From Candidatus Benthicola azotiphorus (GTDB taxonomy: Bacteria > Gemmatimonadota > Gemmatimonadetes > Palauibacterales > Palauibacteraceae), in contig CANPVW010000069.1 of assembly GCA_947581745.1 (NCBI GenBank), forward strand, positions 1 through 31,872: DNA of 31,872 bases, in the 5' to 3' direction. Shown here in pieces: positions 1 through 7,282 of this stretch. A program made the position numbers and the translations under genes. The notes below the pieces were generated by a model. The model searched no databases. It saw only the letters and a list, made by a program, of their open reading frames with translations, and was not told where the DNA came from. Each line of letters begins with the position of its first letter. Within the stretch, counting starts at the first letter, position 1.

Positions 1-717
1 GCTGTACTCGCCCTCGAAATCGTACGTCAGGTACGTCGGGTCGTACGTCCGGATGAAGCCCTCGGACGTGTGGCAGTAGTCGCAGGAGCTCCGCCCCCAT
101 TCCTCCGCCAGCGCTTCGGGATCGCCGTCCGCGGACAGCGCGTGCCGCGACGTCTCCCACTCCGTGATCTGAGCGTCGTGGCAGCCGGCGCACAGCGAGT
201 TGTCCCACGTCGAGAAGGACACTTCCGGGATGTGCGCGTTGAAGTTCGGACCCATCGCGCCGTGGCACGACTCGCACTGCACTCCCTCCAGCGCCATGCG
301 CCGCTCGGCGCCCAGCTCGGTGTCGTCGCCGATGTACCCGCTGTAGCCGTCCGACGGCTCCACGCAGTTCGCCGGATCGATCTCCGTGTCACCGTGCGCG
401 ACCGTGCAGTTGAATCCGGTCGTGTGGCACTGCAGGCAGTACAGATCGTCCTGGCTGGCGCCGAGGTCCAGGAACGCGTTCGTGTGGTTCGTCGTCAGCA
501 CGCTCTCGACCGTCGTCGAATGGCAGTGCTGGCACGCCTCACCGAAGTCGCCCTGGTAGGCGAACTCGCTGAAGCTGGCTCCCGGAGGTCCTTCCGGCCC
601 TTCCGGGCCTTCCGGGCCCTGCGGGCCCGCGGGTCCCTGCGGACCCGTGTCGCCCGTACAGCCGGCCAGCGCGAGCGACAGGATTGCGATCATCCCCAAC
701 CCGTGTCTGAGTCTCAT
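1..717 (-). CDS. Multiheme cytochrome c lipoprotein with collagen-like stalk (3' end outside window)
   Basis: Read on the minus strand, 239 codons are open from an ATG at 717 to the window edge, so the C-terminus is missing. The start is preceded by an AAGGGG ribosome site. Residues 1-20 form a lipoprotein signal (LALAGC, lipidated Cys20). Residues 22-45 are eight Gly-X-Y triplets rich in Pro, Gln and Glu, a collagen-like segment directly after the lipid anchor. Five c-type heme motifs follow: CQHCH (62-66), CLQCH (94-98), CESCH (148-152), CAGCH (176-180) and CDYCH (212-216). The pattern fits the cytochrome c554/multiheme family; more hemes may lie beyond the edge. Inferred role: an electron carrier tethered outside the inner membrane or on the cell surface, held away from the membrane by the stalk. 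The redox partner cannot be told from this window. Confidence 0.88.
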   Translation of the reverse strand, partial: MRLRHGLGMIAILSLALAGCTGDTGPQGPAGPQGPEGPEGPEGPPGASFSEFAYQGDFGEACQHCHSTTVESVLTTNHTNAFLDLGASQDDLYCLQCHTTGFNCTVAHGDTEIDPANCVEPSDGYSGYIGDDTELGAERRMALEGVQCESCHGAMGPNFNAHIPEVSFSTWDNSLCAGCHDAQITEWETSRHALSADGDPEALAEEWGRSSCDYCHTSEGFIRTYDPTYLTYDFEGEYS

Positions 718-1105
718 TGAAATGCCCCTTGATAGGTTGCTCTCCCCGGAACAAACAAGCCTCGACGGCACTGGGGGGGTGTCGTCGAGCCGACAGTTCG
801 GCATGTGAACAAGTGCACAAACGGTGCCAGATAAGGGACAACGGGCGTTCTTCAGTAGAATTACGCGGGCACCTAGGTACTTCTGCTCATTCCCGCGGGG
901 GCAGGCCTGGAGGGATTGGATTCTCGGATGTTCCGGTGCGTGTCAATGTGTCCCGGCGTTGGCCGATAGCGCCCGCCCCTGCCGCGCTCAGGGCACGAAC
1001 GCCTCCGGGGCACGCGGGAGTCACCGAAGTGTTATCATTTGTGTGTGTTGGCGCCGGATCGGTCGACGGCCCGGACGAGGTCCGGACCCGGCAGTCGGGG
1101 GGCGA
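718..1105. other. Intergenic region between divergent genes; one hairpin
   Basis: These 388 bases separate the minus-strand cytochrome gene from the plus-strand secreted protein. Open frames that cross it lack ribosome sites and protein-like composition. The only clear structure is an inverted repeat: a 10-base arm at 761-770 and its partner at 780-789 (one G.T pair) around a loop containing seven G. It lies in the presumed 5' leader of the cytochrome gene. A TATCAT string near 1032 could be a -10 element for the rightward gene, but no matching -35 was identified. Confidence 0.5.
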
Positions 1106-1603
1106 ATGAACAGGCGGGCGAGACTGGCCGCGGGCCTGGCCGCAGCGGTCCTGCTGGTCGCTCGGGCCGGCGAGGCGAGGGCCCAGTCGGAAACCGAGAT
1201 CGCGAGCCTCGAGCGCATCGGTAAGCTCGAGATCATCGTGCCGGATCTGGAGGGAGCGGCGGCGGACCTGGGTGTGTCCGGCGATGCGCTGTCGTCGAAG
1301 CTCGACGCGAAGCTCCGGTCAGCCGGACTGCCGGTCGCCGGCTTCGCCGTAGCCTACCTCCTTCTGGACGTCACCGCGATCCCTCTCGAGGTCGGTCCCG
1401 ACGTCGTACTGCTTACCTCGCTCTCCTTTCATCAGCCCGCCGCGTCGACGCTGAACCGGTGGCTGGGACCGGCCCGGACGTGGTCGCGGGAGCGTTTGAC
1501 GGTCACGGGAATGTCGAGGGCGGGGGAGACGCTGCAGGCGGACGTCGAGCGCCTGGCGGACGCGTTCGTCGCGAGCTGGCGGAAGGCCAATCCTCGGCTC
1601 TAG
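1106..1603 (+). CDS. Small secreted protein of unknown function
   Basis: This gene encodes 165 residues. I chose the ATG at 1106 because a GGGGGGCGA ribosome site sits just before it and because it opens with a clean Sec signal peptide (basic start, hydrophobic core, likely cleavage after ARA near residue 26). The same frame is open upstream to 824, but that part does not look like protein. The mature part alternates charged and hydrophobic stretches with no cysteines and no motif I recognise. Its stop codon shares the tetranucleotide CTAG with the stop of the convergent OsmC-like gene, so the two genes end on top of each other. Probably periplasmic; function unknown. Confidence 0.7.
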   Translation: MNRRARLAAGLAAAVLLVARAGEARAQSETEIASLERIGKLEIIVPDLEGAAADLGVSGDALSSKLDAKLRSAGLPVAGFAVAYLLLDVTAIPLEVGPDVVLLTSLSFHQPAASTLNRWLGPARTWSRERLTVTGMSRAGETLQADVERLADAFVASWRKANPRL

Positions 1604-2175
1604 CCGATGTCGGCTGGCACGGTGCCCCTGTCGGCTGGAGGAAGGGAGAACCAGGTCTCCCTCAACACACGCACCGGCTGGGTGAAGATCTGCAGGTAGG
1701 CGGCGTGCTCATCCGCGACGCGCAGCACTTCGCAGACGTCCCGTTCCGGAGCGTCGGACTCCACCGTGACCACGCAGCGCACCTCGCTGTACGCCGGTGA
1801 CACCGGCCCGACCCCCAGCTCGCCGCGGACGTCGTAGTCCGCCTCGACCTCGACGGTCAGCCCGTGAATCGGCACCCCCATTCGCGATGCCCACATCACG
1901 TAGGCCGAAGCCATGCAGGAGCCGAGCGCTGCCCGACCCAGGGTGCCGGGCGTCGGACCGGCGGAGTTGCCTCCGTACTTCGGCGTCATGTCGGTGATCA
2001 GGCGCCACGGCCCTTCCGTGATCTCGCATCGCGTTCCCTCGAGCACCTTCACCGTCGTGGTCGCCGTTCCCTGCCCCACGAAAGGCCGCTTTGCGACGGC
2101 CGTCGCGTTGCGCTCCAGCGCGACCCGCAGGGCGTCCGAAGTCAGGGTCGCGACGACGCTGCTCTGTCCGGCCAT
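1600..2175 (-). CDS. OsmC-like protein lacking the usual resolving cysteine
   Basis: The 191-residue product matches the OsmC/Ohr fold family, whose members reduce organic hydroperoxides with a pair of cysteines. The first conserved cysteine is present in the helix signature ALGSCMAS (Cys87). The second helix, where the family has a Cys-Pro pair, reads ADEHAAYLQ, so the position aligns to Ala158; other cysteines (Cys50, Cys134, Cys148) lie elsewhere. The Thr-Pro-Gly preceding the first helix and the Gln-Pro-Val-Arg near the end are family-like. Start ATG at 2175 has a GGGAGAGG ribosome site. It is divergent from padR and convergent with the secreted protein. Either a one-Cys variant or a non-peroxidase OsmC relative. 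Confidence 0.85.
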   Translation of the reverse strand: MAGQSSVVATLTSDALRVALERNATAVAKRPFVGQGTATTTVKVLEGTRCEITEGPWRLITDMTPKYGGNSAGPTPGTLGRAALGSCMASAYVMWASRMGVPIHGLTVEVEADYDVRGELGVGPVSPAYSEVRCVVTVESDAPERDVCEVLRVADEHAAYLQIFTQPVRVLRETWFSLPPADRGTVPADIG

Positions 2176-2190
2176 GCTCGCCTCTCCCGT

Positions 2191-2223
2191 GAGATGATGC
2201 CTCTCGTCTCCTGGAGATGATGC
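2191..2223. repeat. Two direct copies of GAGATGATGC
   Basis: GAGATGATGC occurs at 2191-2200 and again at 2214-2223, 23 bases apart, about two helical turns. It lies just upstream of the OsmC-like gene in the divergent region shared with padR. It could be a paired regulator site for the OsmC-like gene, or chance. Confidence 0.3.
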
Positions 2224-2276
2224 GAGGTCCCGGTCCGGCAGCGGACATCGGGTCGCTGGCCGCCAACCCTTCGTTC

Positions 2277-2293
2277 CTCTAGATTGTCTAGAG
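2277..2293. promoter_or_regulatory. Perfect palindrome, candidate PadR operator
   Basis: CTCTAGA-TTG-TCTAGAG is a 7-base perfect dyad with a 3-base centre, 40 bases before the padR start. PadR repressors bind as dimers to dyads in their own promoters, so this is a natural candidate autoregulatory site. It would also control the downstream permease. The link to PadR is inferred from position only. Confidence 0.55.
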
Positions 2294-2333
2294 AAGTGGA
2301 GGGACCGCTTCAGGGAAACCGAAGGCGAGGCGC

Positions 2334-2666
2334 ATGGGCAGAAAGAACGCCGATCTCCTGCAGGGCACGCTGGACCTGATCGTGTTGCGGAGCCTGGCCA
2401 TACAGCCGATGCACGGATGGCAGATCGCCCACCACATCCAGCAGGTGTCCGAGGACGTGTTCCGCGTCAACCAGGGTTCGCTGTATCCGGCGCTCCAGCG
2501 GCTCGTCCGCAAGGGCTGGATCCGGGCGGAATGGAAAGTGACGGAGAACAACCGGCGGGCCCGTTACTACGACCTCACCGCGGCGGGGCAGAGGCGCCTC
2601 GGAAAGGAGGCCGCTAACTGGCGTCTGGTGTCGGGAGCGGTGGATCGGATCCTGTCGGTTGGCTGA
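2334..2666 (+). CDS. PadR-family transcriptional regulator
   Basis: The 110-residue protein is a complete short (subfamily-2 type) PadR. The winged helix shows the family pattern: GTLDLIVLRSL in the first helix (residues 11-21), HGWQIA (27-32), the recognition-helix region with QGSLYPALQRL (47-57), then the wing with RRARYYDLTAAG (74-85). A short C-terminal helix probably dimerises. It lies 35 bases before the ADOP permease gene in the same direction, an arrangement very common in Acidobacteriota and Gemmatimonadota, where PadR controls the permease. Expected role: ligand-responsive repressor. The ligand is unknown. Confidence 0.93.
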   Translation: MGRKNADLLQGTLDLIVLRSLAIQPMHGWQIAHHIQQVSEDVFRVNQGSLYPALQRLVRKGWIRAEWKVTENNRRARYYDLTAAGQRRLGKEAANWRLVSGAVDRILSVG

Positions 2667-2701
2667 CGTGGTCTCGGAGGGGACGAGGGGGAGGAGGCGA
2701 G

Positions 2702-5326
2702 ATGTCTGTGTGGAGTGAAGCGCGGGAACGGCTGTCGGCACTGCTCAGGCGGGACGACATGGAGGCGAGCCTCGCGGACGAGATTCGCCTCCACATCGAG
2801 CTCGAGACCGAAGCGAACCTGCGGACCGGGATGGAGCCGGCCGCGGCGCGGCGGGAAGCCCTGCGCCGGCTCGGAGGAGTGGAGCGGGTCAAGGAAGAGG
2901 TGAGGGACGCGCGGGGAATCCGCCCGTTGGAAGACCTGGTGTCGGACGTCCGCTTCGCGGTCCGTTCCCTCGGCAGGACTCCCGGGTTCGCGGCGGCGGT
3001 CGTCCTCACCCTGGCGCTGGGGATCGGAGCCAACACCGCCATCTTCAGCGTCCTGAACGGCGTCGTCCTGAGGCCGCTGGACTTCCCGGATCCGGACCGG
3101 CTGGTGGAGATCTGTGAGGAGCACGAGTCCGTCGCCGGGTTCTGCGTCGCTTCCTTCGTGAACGCCCGCGATCTCGGCGCTCGGAGCAACGCCTTCGAGA
3201 GGATCGGCGCGGGACGGGGCTGGCCTTTCATCCTGCGGGGAACGGAGGGAGCCGAGAGTGTGCGCGGTGGCCTGGCGGATGCCGAGCTGTTCCACGTCTT
3301 CGGCATATCGACCGCGCTGGGCAGGACCTTCACGGCAGCGGACCTCGGGCCGGACGCGGCCCCGGTGGTCATCCTGTCGAACGCGATGTGGCAGACGCGG
3401 TTCGGCTCCGACCCCGACCTGCTGGGTGGCGGAATCACGATCGATGACCAGCGGGCCACGGTCGTCGGGGTGCTTCCGCCCGGCGTGAAAGTCCCGGGTC
3501 TCGAAGCGGTGCAGATCTGGCGCCCGATCCCGTTCGATTACGCCGACCCGGCCAACCGGGGGTGGCGCGGATTCTGGACCATCGGGCGGCTTCGGCCGGG
3601 GCTGTCCATCGAAGAGGGTGTCGCCGAGCTGCGAACCGTGGCGGCGGCACTGGGGGAAGAATACCCGGACACGAACGGCGGGTGGGGCCTGCGCGGAATG
3701 CCGCTTCACGACTCCGTGGTCGGTGGATCACGCCGCGCCATCAACGTCTTCATGGGCGCGGTTGTCTTCGTGCTCCTCATCGGGTGCGCCAACGTGGCGA
3801 ACCTCCTGATGGCCCGATCCGTTCGGCGCGAAAGGGAATTCGCGGTGCGCCGATCCCTCGGAGCGGGCGCCGGGCGTCTGGTCCGCATGCTCCTGGTGGA
3901 GGGAGTGCTCCTGGCAGGCGTTGGAGCCGGGCTCGGACTCCTGCTCGCGGCCTGGGGCGTGCGGACCTTCGTGGCGCTCGCCCCGGCCGGGATCCCTCGC
4001 GTCGATGAAGTTTCGATCGACGGTGCTGCGATTCTGTTCACCGTCGGCGCCGCGGCCCTTGCAACGCTTCTGTTCGGTCTGCTGCCCGCGATCCGGGCAT
4101 CCCGTCCGGACCTCGTCTCGTCGCTTCGCACGGGGCCGGAGCGCAGGGGTCGCATGGGCCTCGGCACCCGGGCGGCCCTGGTGGCCGGGGAGGTGGCCCT
4201 CGGCCTCGTGCTTCTGGTGGGCGCCGGGCTGCTCGGACGCGCGTTCCTCGACGTGGCGGCCTGGGAGCCCGGCTTCGAGCGCGAGCATCTGGTCACATTC
4301 TGGACGCTCGCCTCGGACGGGAAATACGAGACCGGCCAGCAGGTGGTGGCCGCGTTCGAGCAGATCTCGGCCGAGCTGAGGGCCCTGCCTTCCGTTGTCG
4401 CGACGGGGACCGCATCGGCCGGTCCGCTGTTCGGCGGGCGCGAGACGATCGCCTTCCGGGTGGCCGGCTCCCCCGTGGAGCCGGGCCGAATGCCGGTAGC
4501 CCGCTGGTACGACCAGGACCCCGGGTTTCTCCCGGCGATGGGCATACCCCTCCTCGAGGGCCGCTACTTCGAAGCCGCGGACGACTCGGCCGGCGCTCCG
4601 GTGGCGATCGTGAACCGGACACTCGCGGAGCGATTCTTCCCGAACGGAAGCGCCGTGGGAGGCCGGATCGATCTCGAGCGTCGTGGAACGGTGGACGTGA
4701 TCGGGGTGGTGGAAGACGTGAAGCCGTTTCGACCGGACGCCGTGCCGGAGCCCGAGATCTACTGGCCCATCGCGCAGCGCACCCGGTTCGCCAGCTTCTT
4801 CGTTCTCCGGACCACCGGCGACCCGGCGGCGTTGGAGAGGGTCGTCCGGACGCGAGTCGCGGCGGTTGCCCCCGATGTCAGCGTCAGCGGCTATCGCACC
4901 ATGGAAGAGGCGGTCGGGCAGGAGCTGGTATCCCCGCGCTTCAACCTGGTCGTGCTCGCGATCTTCGCCGCCGTGGCCCTGTGCCTTGCCGCGATCGGCA
5001 TTTACGGCGTCATCGCCTACAACGTGTCCCGCCGCACGCACGAGATCGGCCTCAGGAAAGCGCTCGGGGCGGACCGCGGACAGATCGTTGCCCAGGTCGT
5101 CGGCCAGGGACTCAAGCCCGCCCTGGCGGGACTGGCCTTCGGGCTGGCCGGATCAGTGGCGCTCACCCGCCTGATGACGGGGATGCTGTACGGGGTGAAG
5201 CCGACCGACCCGCTGACGCTGATCACGGTGGCCGCCGGATTCGCCCTCATCGCGTCCGTCGCCTGCTGGATTCCGGCCCGCCGCGCCGCGGCTCTCGAGC
5301 CGATGGAGGCGATGCGCGTCGAGTAG
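2702..5326 (+). CDS. ADOP-type ABC transporter permease (MacB/FtsX fold)
   Basis: The 874-residue product is full length for the acidobacterial duplicated orphan permease family. Residues 1-75 form the cytosolic ADOP N-terminal helix domain (EIRLHIELETEANLR, then ARREALRRLGG). A transmembrane segment begins around residue 95 (LTLALGIGANTAIFSVLNG), followed by a periplasmic MacB-PCD domain. An FtsX block with several membrane spans follows around residues 340-460. The unit then repeats: a second periplasmic domain at about 510-730 and a final FtsX block with the conserved RTHEIGLRKALGA near 780. No ATPase is adjacent, as is usual for orphan ADOPs. The role is probably lipoprotein, peptide or drug export by mechanotransmission; the substrate is unknown. 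A GAGGAGGCGAG ribosome site precedes the ATG. Confidence 0.95.
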   Translation: MSVWSEARERLSALLRRDDMEASLADEIRLHIELETEANLRTGMEPAAARREALRRLGGVERVKEEVRDARGIRPLEDLVSDVRFAVRSLGRTPGFAAAVVLTLALGIGANTAIFSVLNGVVLRPLDFPDPDRLVEICEEHESVAGFCVASFVNARDLGARSNAFERIGAGRGWPFILRGTEGAESVRGGLADAELFHVFGISTALGRTFTAADLGPDAAPVVILSNAMWQTRFGSDPDLLGGGITIDDQRATVVGVLPPGVKVPGLEAVQIWRPIPFDYADPANRGWRGFWTIGRLRPGLSIEEGVAELRTVAAALGEEYPDTNGGWGLRGMPLHDSVVGGSRRAINVFMGAVVFVLLIGCANVANLLMARSVRREREFAVRRSLGAGAGRLVRMLLVEGVLLAGVGAGLGLLLAAWGVRTFVALAPAGIPRVDEVSIDGAAILFTVGAAALATLLFGLLPAIRASRPDLVSSLRTGPERRGRMGLGTRAALVAGEVALGLVLLVGAGLLGRAFLDVAAWEPGFEREHLVTFWTLASDGKYETGQQVVAAFEQISAELRALPSVVATGTASAGPLFGGRETIAFRVAGSPVEPGRMPVARWYDQDPGFLPAMGIPLLEGRYFEAADDSAGAPVAIVNRTLAERFFPNGSAVGGRIDLERRGTVDVIGVVEDVKPFRPDAVPEPEIYWPIAQRTRFASFFVLRTTGDPAALERVVRTRVAAVAPDVSVSGYRTMEEAVGQELVSPRFNLVVLAIFAAVALCLAAIGIYGVIAYNVSRRTHEIGLRKALGADRGQIVAQVVGQGLKPALAGLAFGLAGSVALTRLMTGMLYGVKPTDPLTLITVAAGFALIASVACWIPARRAAALEPMEAMRVE

Positions 5327-5347
5327 GAGGTCCCGACCCCGGGTGCC

Positions 5348-5363
5348 GCCGTTGAGCAACGGC
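5348..5363. terminator. Short hairpin after the ADOP permease gene
   Basis: GCCGTT and AACGGC form a 6-base perfect stem with a GAGC loop, 22 bases after the permease stop. No T-run follows, so it may be a weak terminator or simply RNA structure. Confidence 0.3.
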
Positions 5364-5381
5364 AAGGCCGTGCGCTAAACT
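5352..5381 (+). promoter_or_regulatory. Candidate promoter giving a leaderless transcript
   Basis: TTGAGC (5352-5357) and TAAACT (5376-5381), spaced by 18 bases, resemble -35 and -10 boxes. The -10-like box ends only 6 bases before the ATG at 5388, so transcription would start at or next to the start codon. No Shine-Dalgarno sequence is visible there. The -35 half overlaps the hairpin above. Confidence 0.4.
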
Positions 5382-5387
5382 TGAGCC

Positions 5388-6659
5388 ATGGGTAGCGGGA
5401 TCTCCATCTCAGGATTTCGCAAGGCGTTCGGCCCCGGGCTGATGTGGGCGGCCGCCGCGATCGGCGTCTCCCATCTCGTCCAGTCCACCCGGGCGGGCGC
5501 GATGGCGGGATTCGGACTCGCCGGCATCGTGCTGCTCGCGCTCGTCCTGAAGTACCCGTTCTTCGAGTTCGGGCCCCGATACGCCGCGGCCACCGGCCTC
5601 AGCCTGGTCGAGGGCTACCGCCGCATCGGGCGCTGGGCCCTGTGGCTGTACCTCCTGATCACGCTGAGCACGGCACTCATAGTGCAGGTGGCCATCGTGC
5701 TGTTCACGGCCTTTCTGCTCAAGCTGGTGCTCCATCTCGGCCTGTCGGTTTCCGTCGTCGCGGCCCTCCTGTGCGGCCTCTGTGCGTCGCTGCTCGCGGC
5801 CGGACGCTTCTCGTTCCTCGATCGGGTCATCAAGCTCGTGATGGTGTTGCTCGCCGCGTCGACACTCGCGGCAGCCGCCATTACCCTGCCCCGGGCGGAC
5901 TTCTCCACGATCGCCTTCTGGCCGCGTGACGGAGCGCGCCAGGCGCTGCCGCTGGCGTTCGTGCTCGCCCTCGTCGGGTGGATGCCGTCGGCGATCGACA
6001 TCTCCGTGTGGAGCTCTCTCTGGACGCTGGCCAAGGACCGGGCGACAGGGCAACGAGCGGACCCTGCCTCGGTTCTGCTCGACTTCCGGATCGGATACGT
6101 GGCCACGGGACTCATGGCCTTCGCCTTTCTCACGCTCGGGGCCACGATCATGTTCGGCGCCGGGCAGGAGTTCGGTTCCAGCGGCACCCAGTTCTCGGCG
6201 CAGCTGGTGGACCTGTACACCCGTACCCTGGGCGGATGGACCCGGCCGATCGTCTACACGGCCGTCGTGACCACAATGTTCTCGACCACGCTGACCGTGA
6301 TCGACGGGTTCCCGAGGGCGATCGACCGGGGACTTCGTGTGGCGTTCGTGGAACCGGAGGGCACGTCGGCCTACGCGGGAACGGGAAGGGCCTACTGGGG
6401 AGCGATGGGGATCCTGAGCGCACTGACGGTACTCGTGCTGGCCGTGTTTCCGGGATCGCTCACAGCCATGGTGGACTTCGCGACGATCGTCTCCTTCATC
6501 ACGGCGCCGGCGCTCGGCTACCTGAATCTGCGCGCCGTGACCTCGCCCGCGGTCTCGACGGAGCTCCGGCCGGGTCGGGTGCTCGTCGCGCTATCCTGGC
6601 TCGGCCTGGCGGTGCTCGGGAGCTTCGCGGTCGTGTACGCGGTCAGTCGGCTGGGATAG
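5388..6659 (+). CDS. Nramp-fold transporter with altered metal-binding motif
   Basis: The 423-residue membrane protein has about 11 spans and aligns by eye with Nramp (MntH/SLC11) transporters. In classical Nramps the first span carries Asp-Pro-Gly-Asn, whose Asp and Asn bind Mn or Fe. Here the same place reads Gly26-Val-Ser-His29, within IGVSHLVQSTRAGA, with the flanking Ala-Gly-Ala kept in register. In the sixth span the family's Met-Pro-His is Met199-Pro-Ser. The substrate is therefore uncertain: a different divalent ion, or another solute on the same LeuT-type fold. The gene stands alone between the permease and a strong terminator. Start: ATG at 5388, probably leaderless. Confidence 0.85.
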   Translation: MGSGISISGFRKAFGPGLMWAAAAIGVSHLVQSTRAGAMAGFGLAGIVLLALVLKYPFFEFGPRYAAATGLSLVEGYRRIGRWALWLYLLITLSTALIVQVAIVLFTAFLLKLVLHLGLSVSVVAALLCGLCASLLAAGRFSFLDRVIKLVMVLLAASTLAAAAITLPRADFSTIAFWPRDGARQALPLAFVLALVGWMPSAIDISVWSSLWTLAKDRATGQRADPASVLLDFRIGYVATGLMAFAFLTLGATIMFGAGQEFGSSGTQFSAQLVDLYTRTLGGWTRPIVYTAVVTTMFSTTLTVIDGFPRAIDRGLRVAFVEPEGTSAYAGTGRAYWGAMGILSALTVLVLAVFPGSLTAMVDFATIVSFITAPALGYLNLRAVTSPAVSTELRPGRVLVALSWLGLAVLGSFAVVYAVSRLG

Positions 6660-6667
6660 GAGTGGAT

Positions 6668-6704
6668 GTCCGCCGGCTCCCGGTCGCCCGAAGAGCCGGC
6701 GGAC
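6668..6704. terminator. Strong bidirectional hairpin terminator
   Basis: A perfect 12-base stem (6668-6679 with 6693-6704, arms GTCCGCCGGCTC and GAGCCGGCGGAC) with a 13-base loop lies exactly between two convergent stop codons (6659 and 6721). There is no long T-run on either side, which is common in very GC-rich genomes. Confidence 0.75.
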
Positions 6705-6720
6705 GGTGTGCGGAACGGAT

Positions 6721-7062
6721 TCAGCGTGGCCGGCCCCAGGCGTCCGGCGGCCAGTGCTCAGGCGAGGCCTGCCGCGAAGCCGTACTGAGACGCATCAGGA
6801 TGTGGTTCTTCCGTGGGTAGTCGTCCGGCAGCTCACGTGCGAGCAGCCGCATGGCCTCGATCACCGCCTGGTCCTTGCCCCGCCTCAGGGGCTGGCGTTC
6901 CGGAATCATCGACAGCGCCGCGACCAGCGCCGGCCCGGGATGCTCGCGCACGCGATCGTCCGGGGCTTCCAGAAACAGGGCCAGCCGGTGCGTCGCACGC
7001 TCGATGTCCGCTGCGTGCCGCAGCAGCTCGTCCGGCGTTCCGGGCCTGCGAGAGTAAGCCAT
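6721..7062 (-). CDS. Small hypothetical protein
   Basis: A 113-residue frame with an AGGA-type ribosome site before its ATG at 7062, ending just before the bidirectional terminator. The predicted protein is soluble, mostly helical and rich in Arg, Leu, Pro and Glu, with no cysteine and no motif that I recognise. The stretch around residues 60-85 (AMRLLARELPDDYPRKNH) has the look of a conserved helix-turn-helix-like packing unit but does not match a DNA-binding signature I know. Supported mainly by the terminator position and ribosome site. Confidence 0.55.
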   Translation of the reverse strand: MAYSRRPGTPDELLRHAADIERATHRLALFLEAPDDRVREHPGPALVAALSMIPERQPLRRGKDQAVIEAMRLLARELPDDYPRKNHILMRLSTASRQASPEHWPPDAWGRPR

Positions 7063-7282
7063 TCAATCCGTTTCCTGGATCAGCGGTTGCGTCCCGCGGC
7101 GCGGAGCGGATATCCGCAGCGGCTCCATTGTCGCTATGCGGCGACCCCGCGTCGCGGGACGGTTCGAACTGCTGGAGAAGCAAACGGTGTACCGCAATGG
7201 ACTTGCTTGCGGCACAAGGAATTACAGGATCATCCGAGGCGTTACGTCGCGTCCGAGCCACAACCGTTTCGAGATCCGCCGG

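Noticed and set aside
577..645. GC-rich short tandem repeats as a CRISPR or satellite
   Set aside because: They are the in-frame codons of the collagen-like Gly-X-Y segment of the cytochrome gene.
7155..7180. GGTTCGAAC string resembling a tRNA T-loop
   Set aside because: The flanking bases do not pair into a T-stem, and no acceptor or anticodon arms can be drawn around it.
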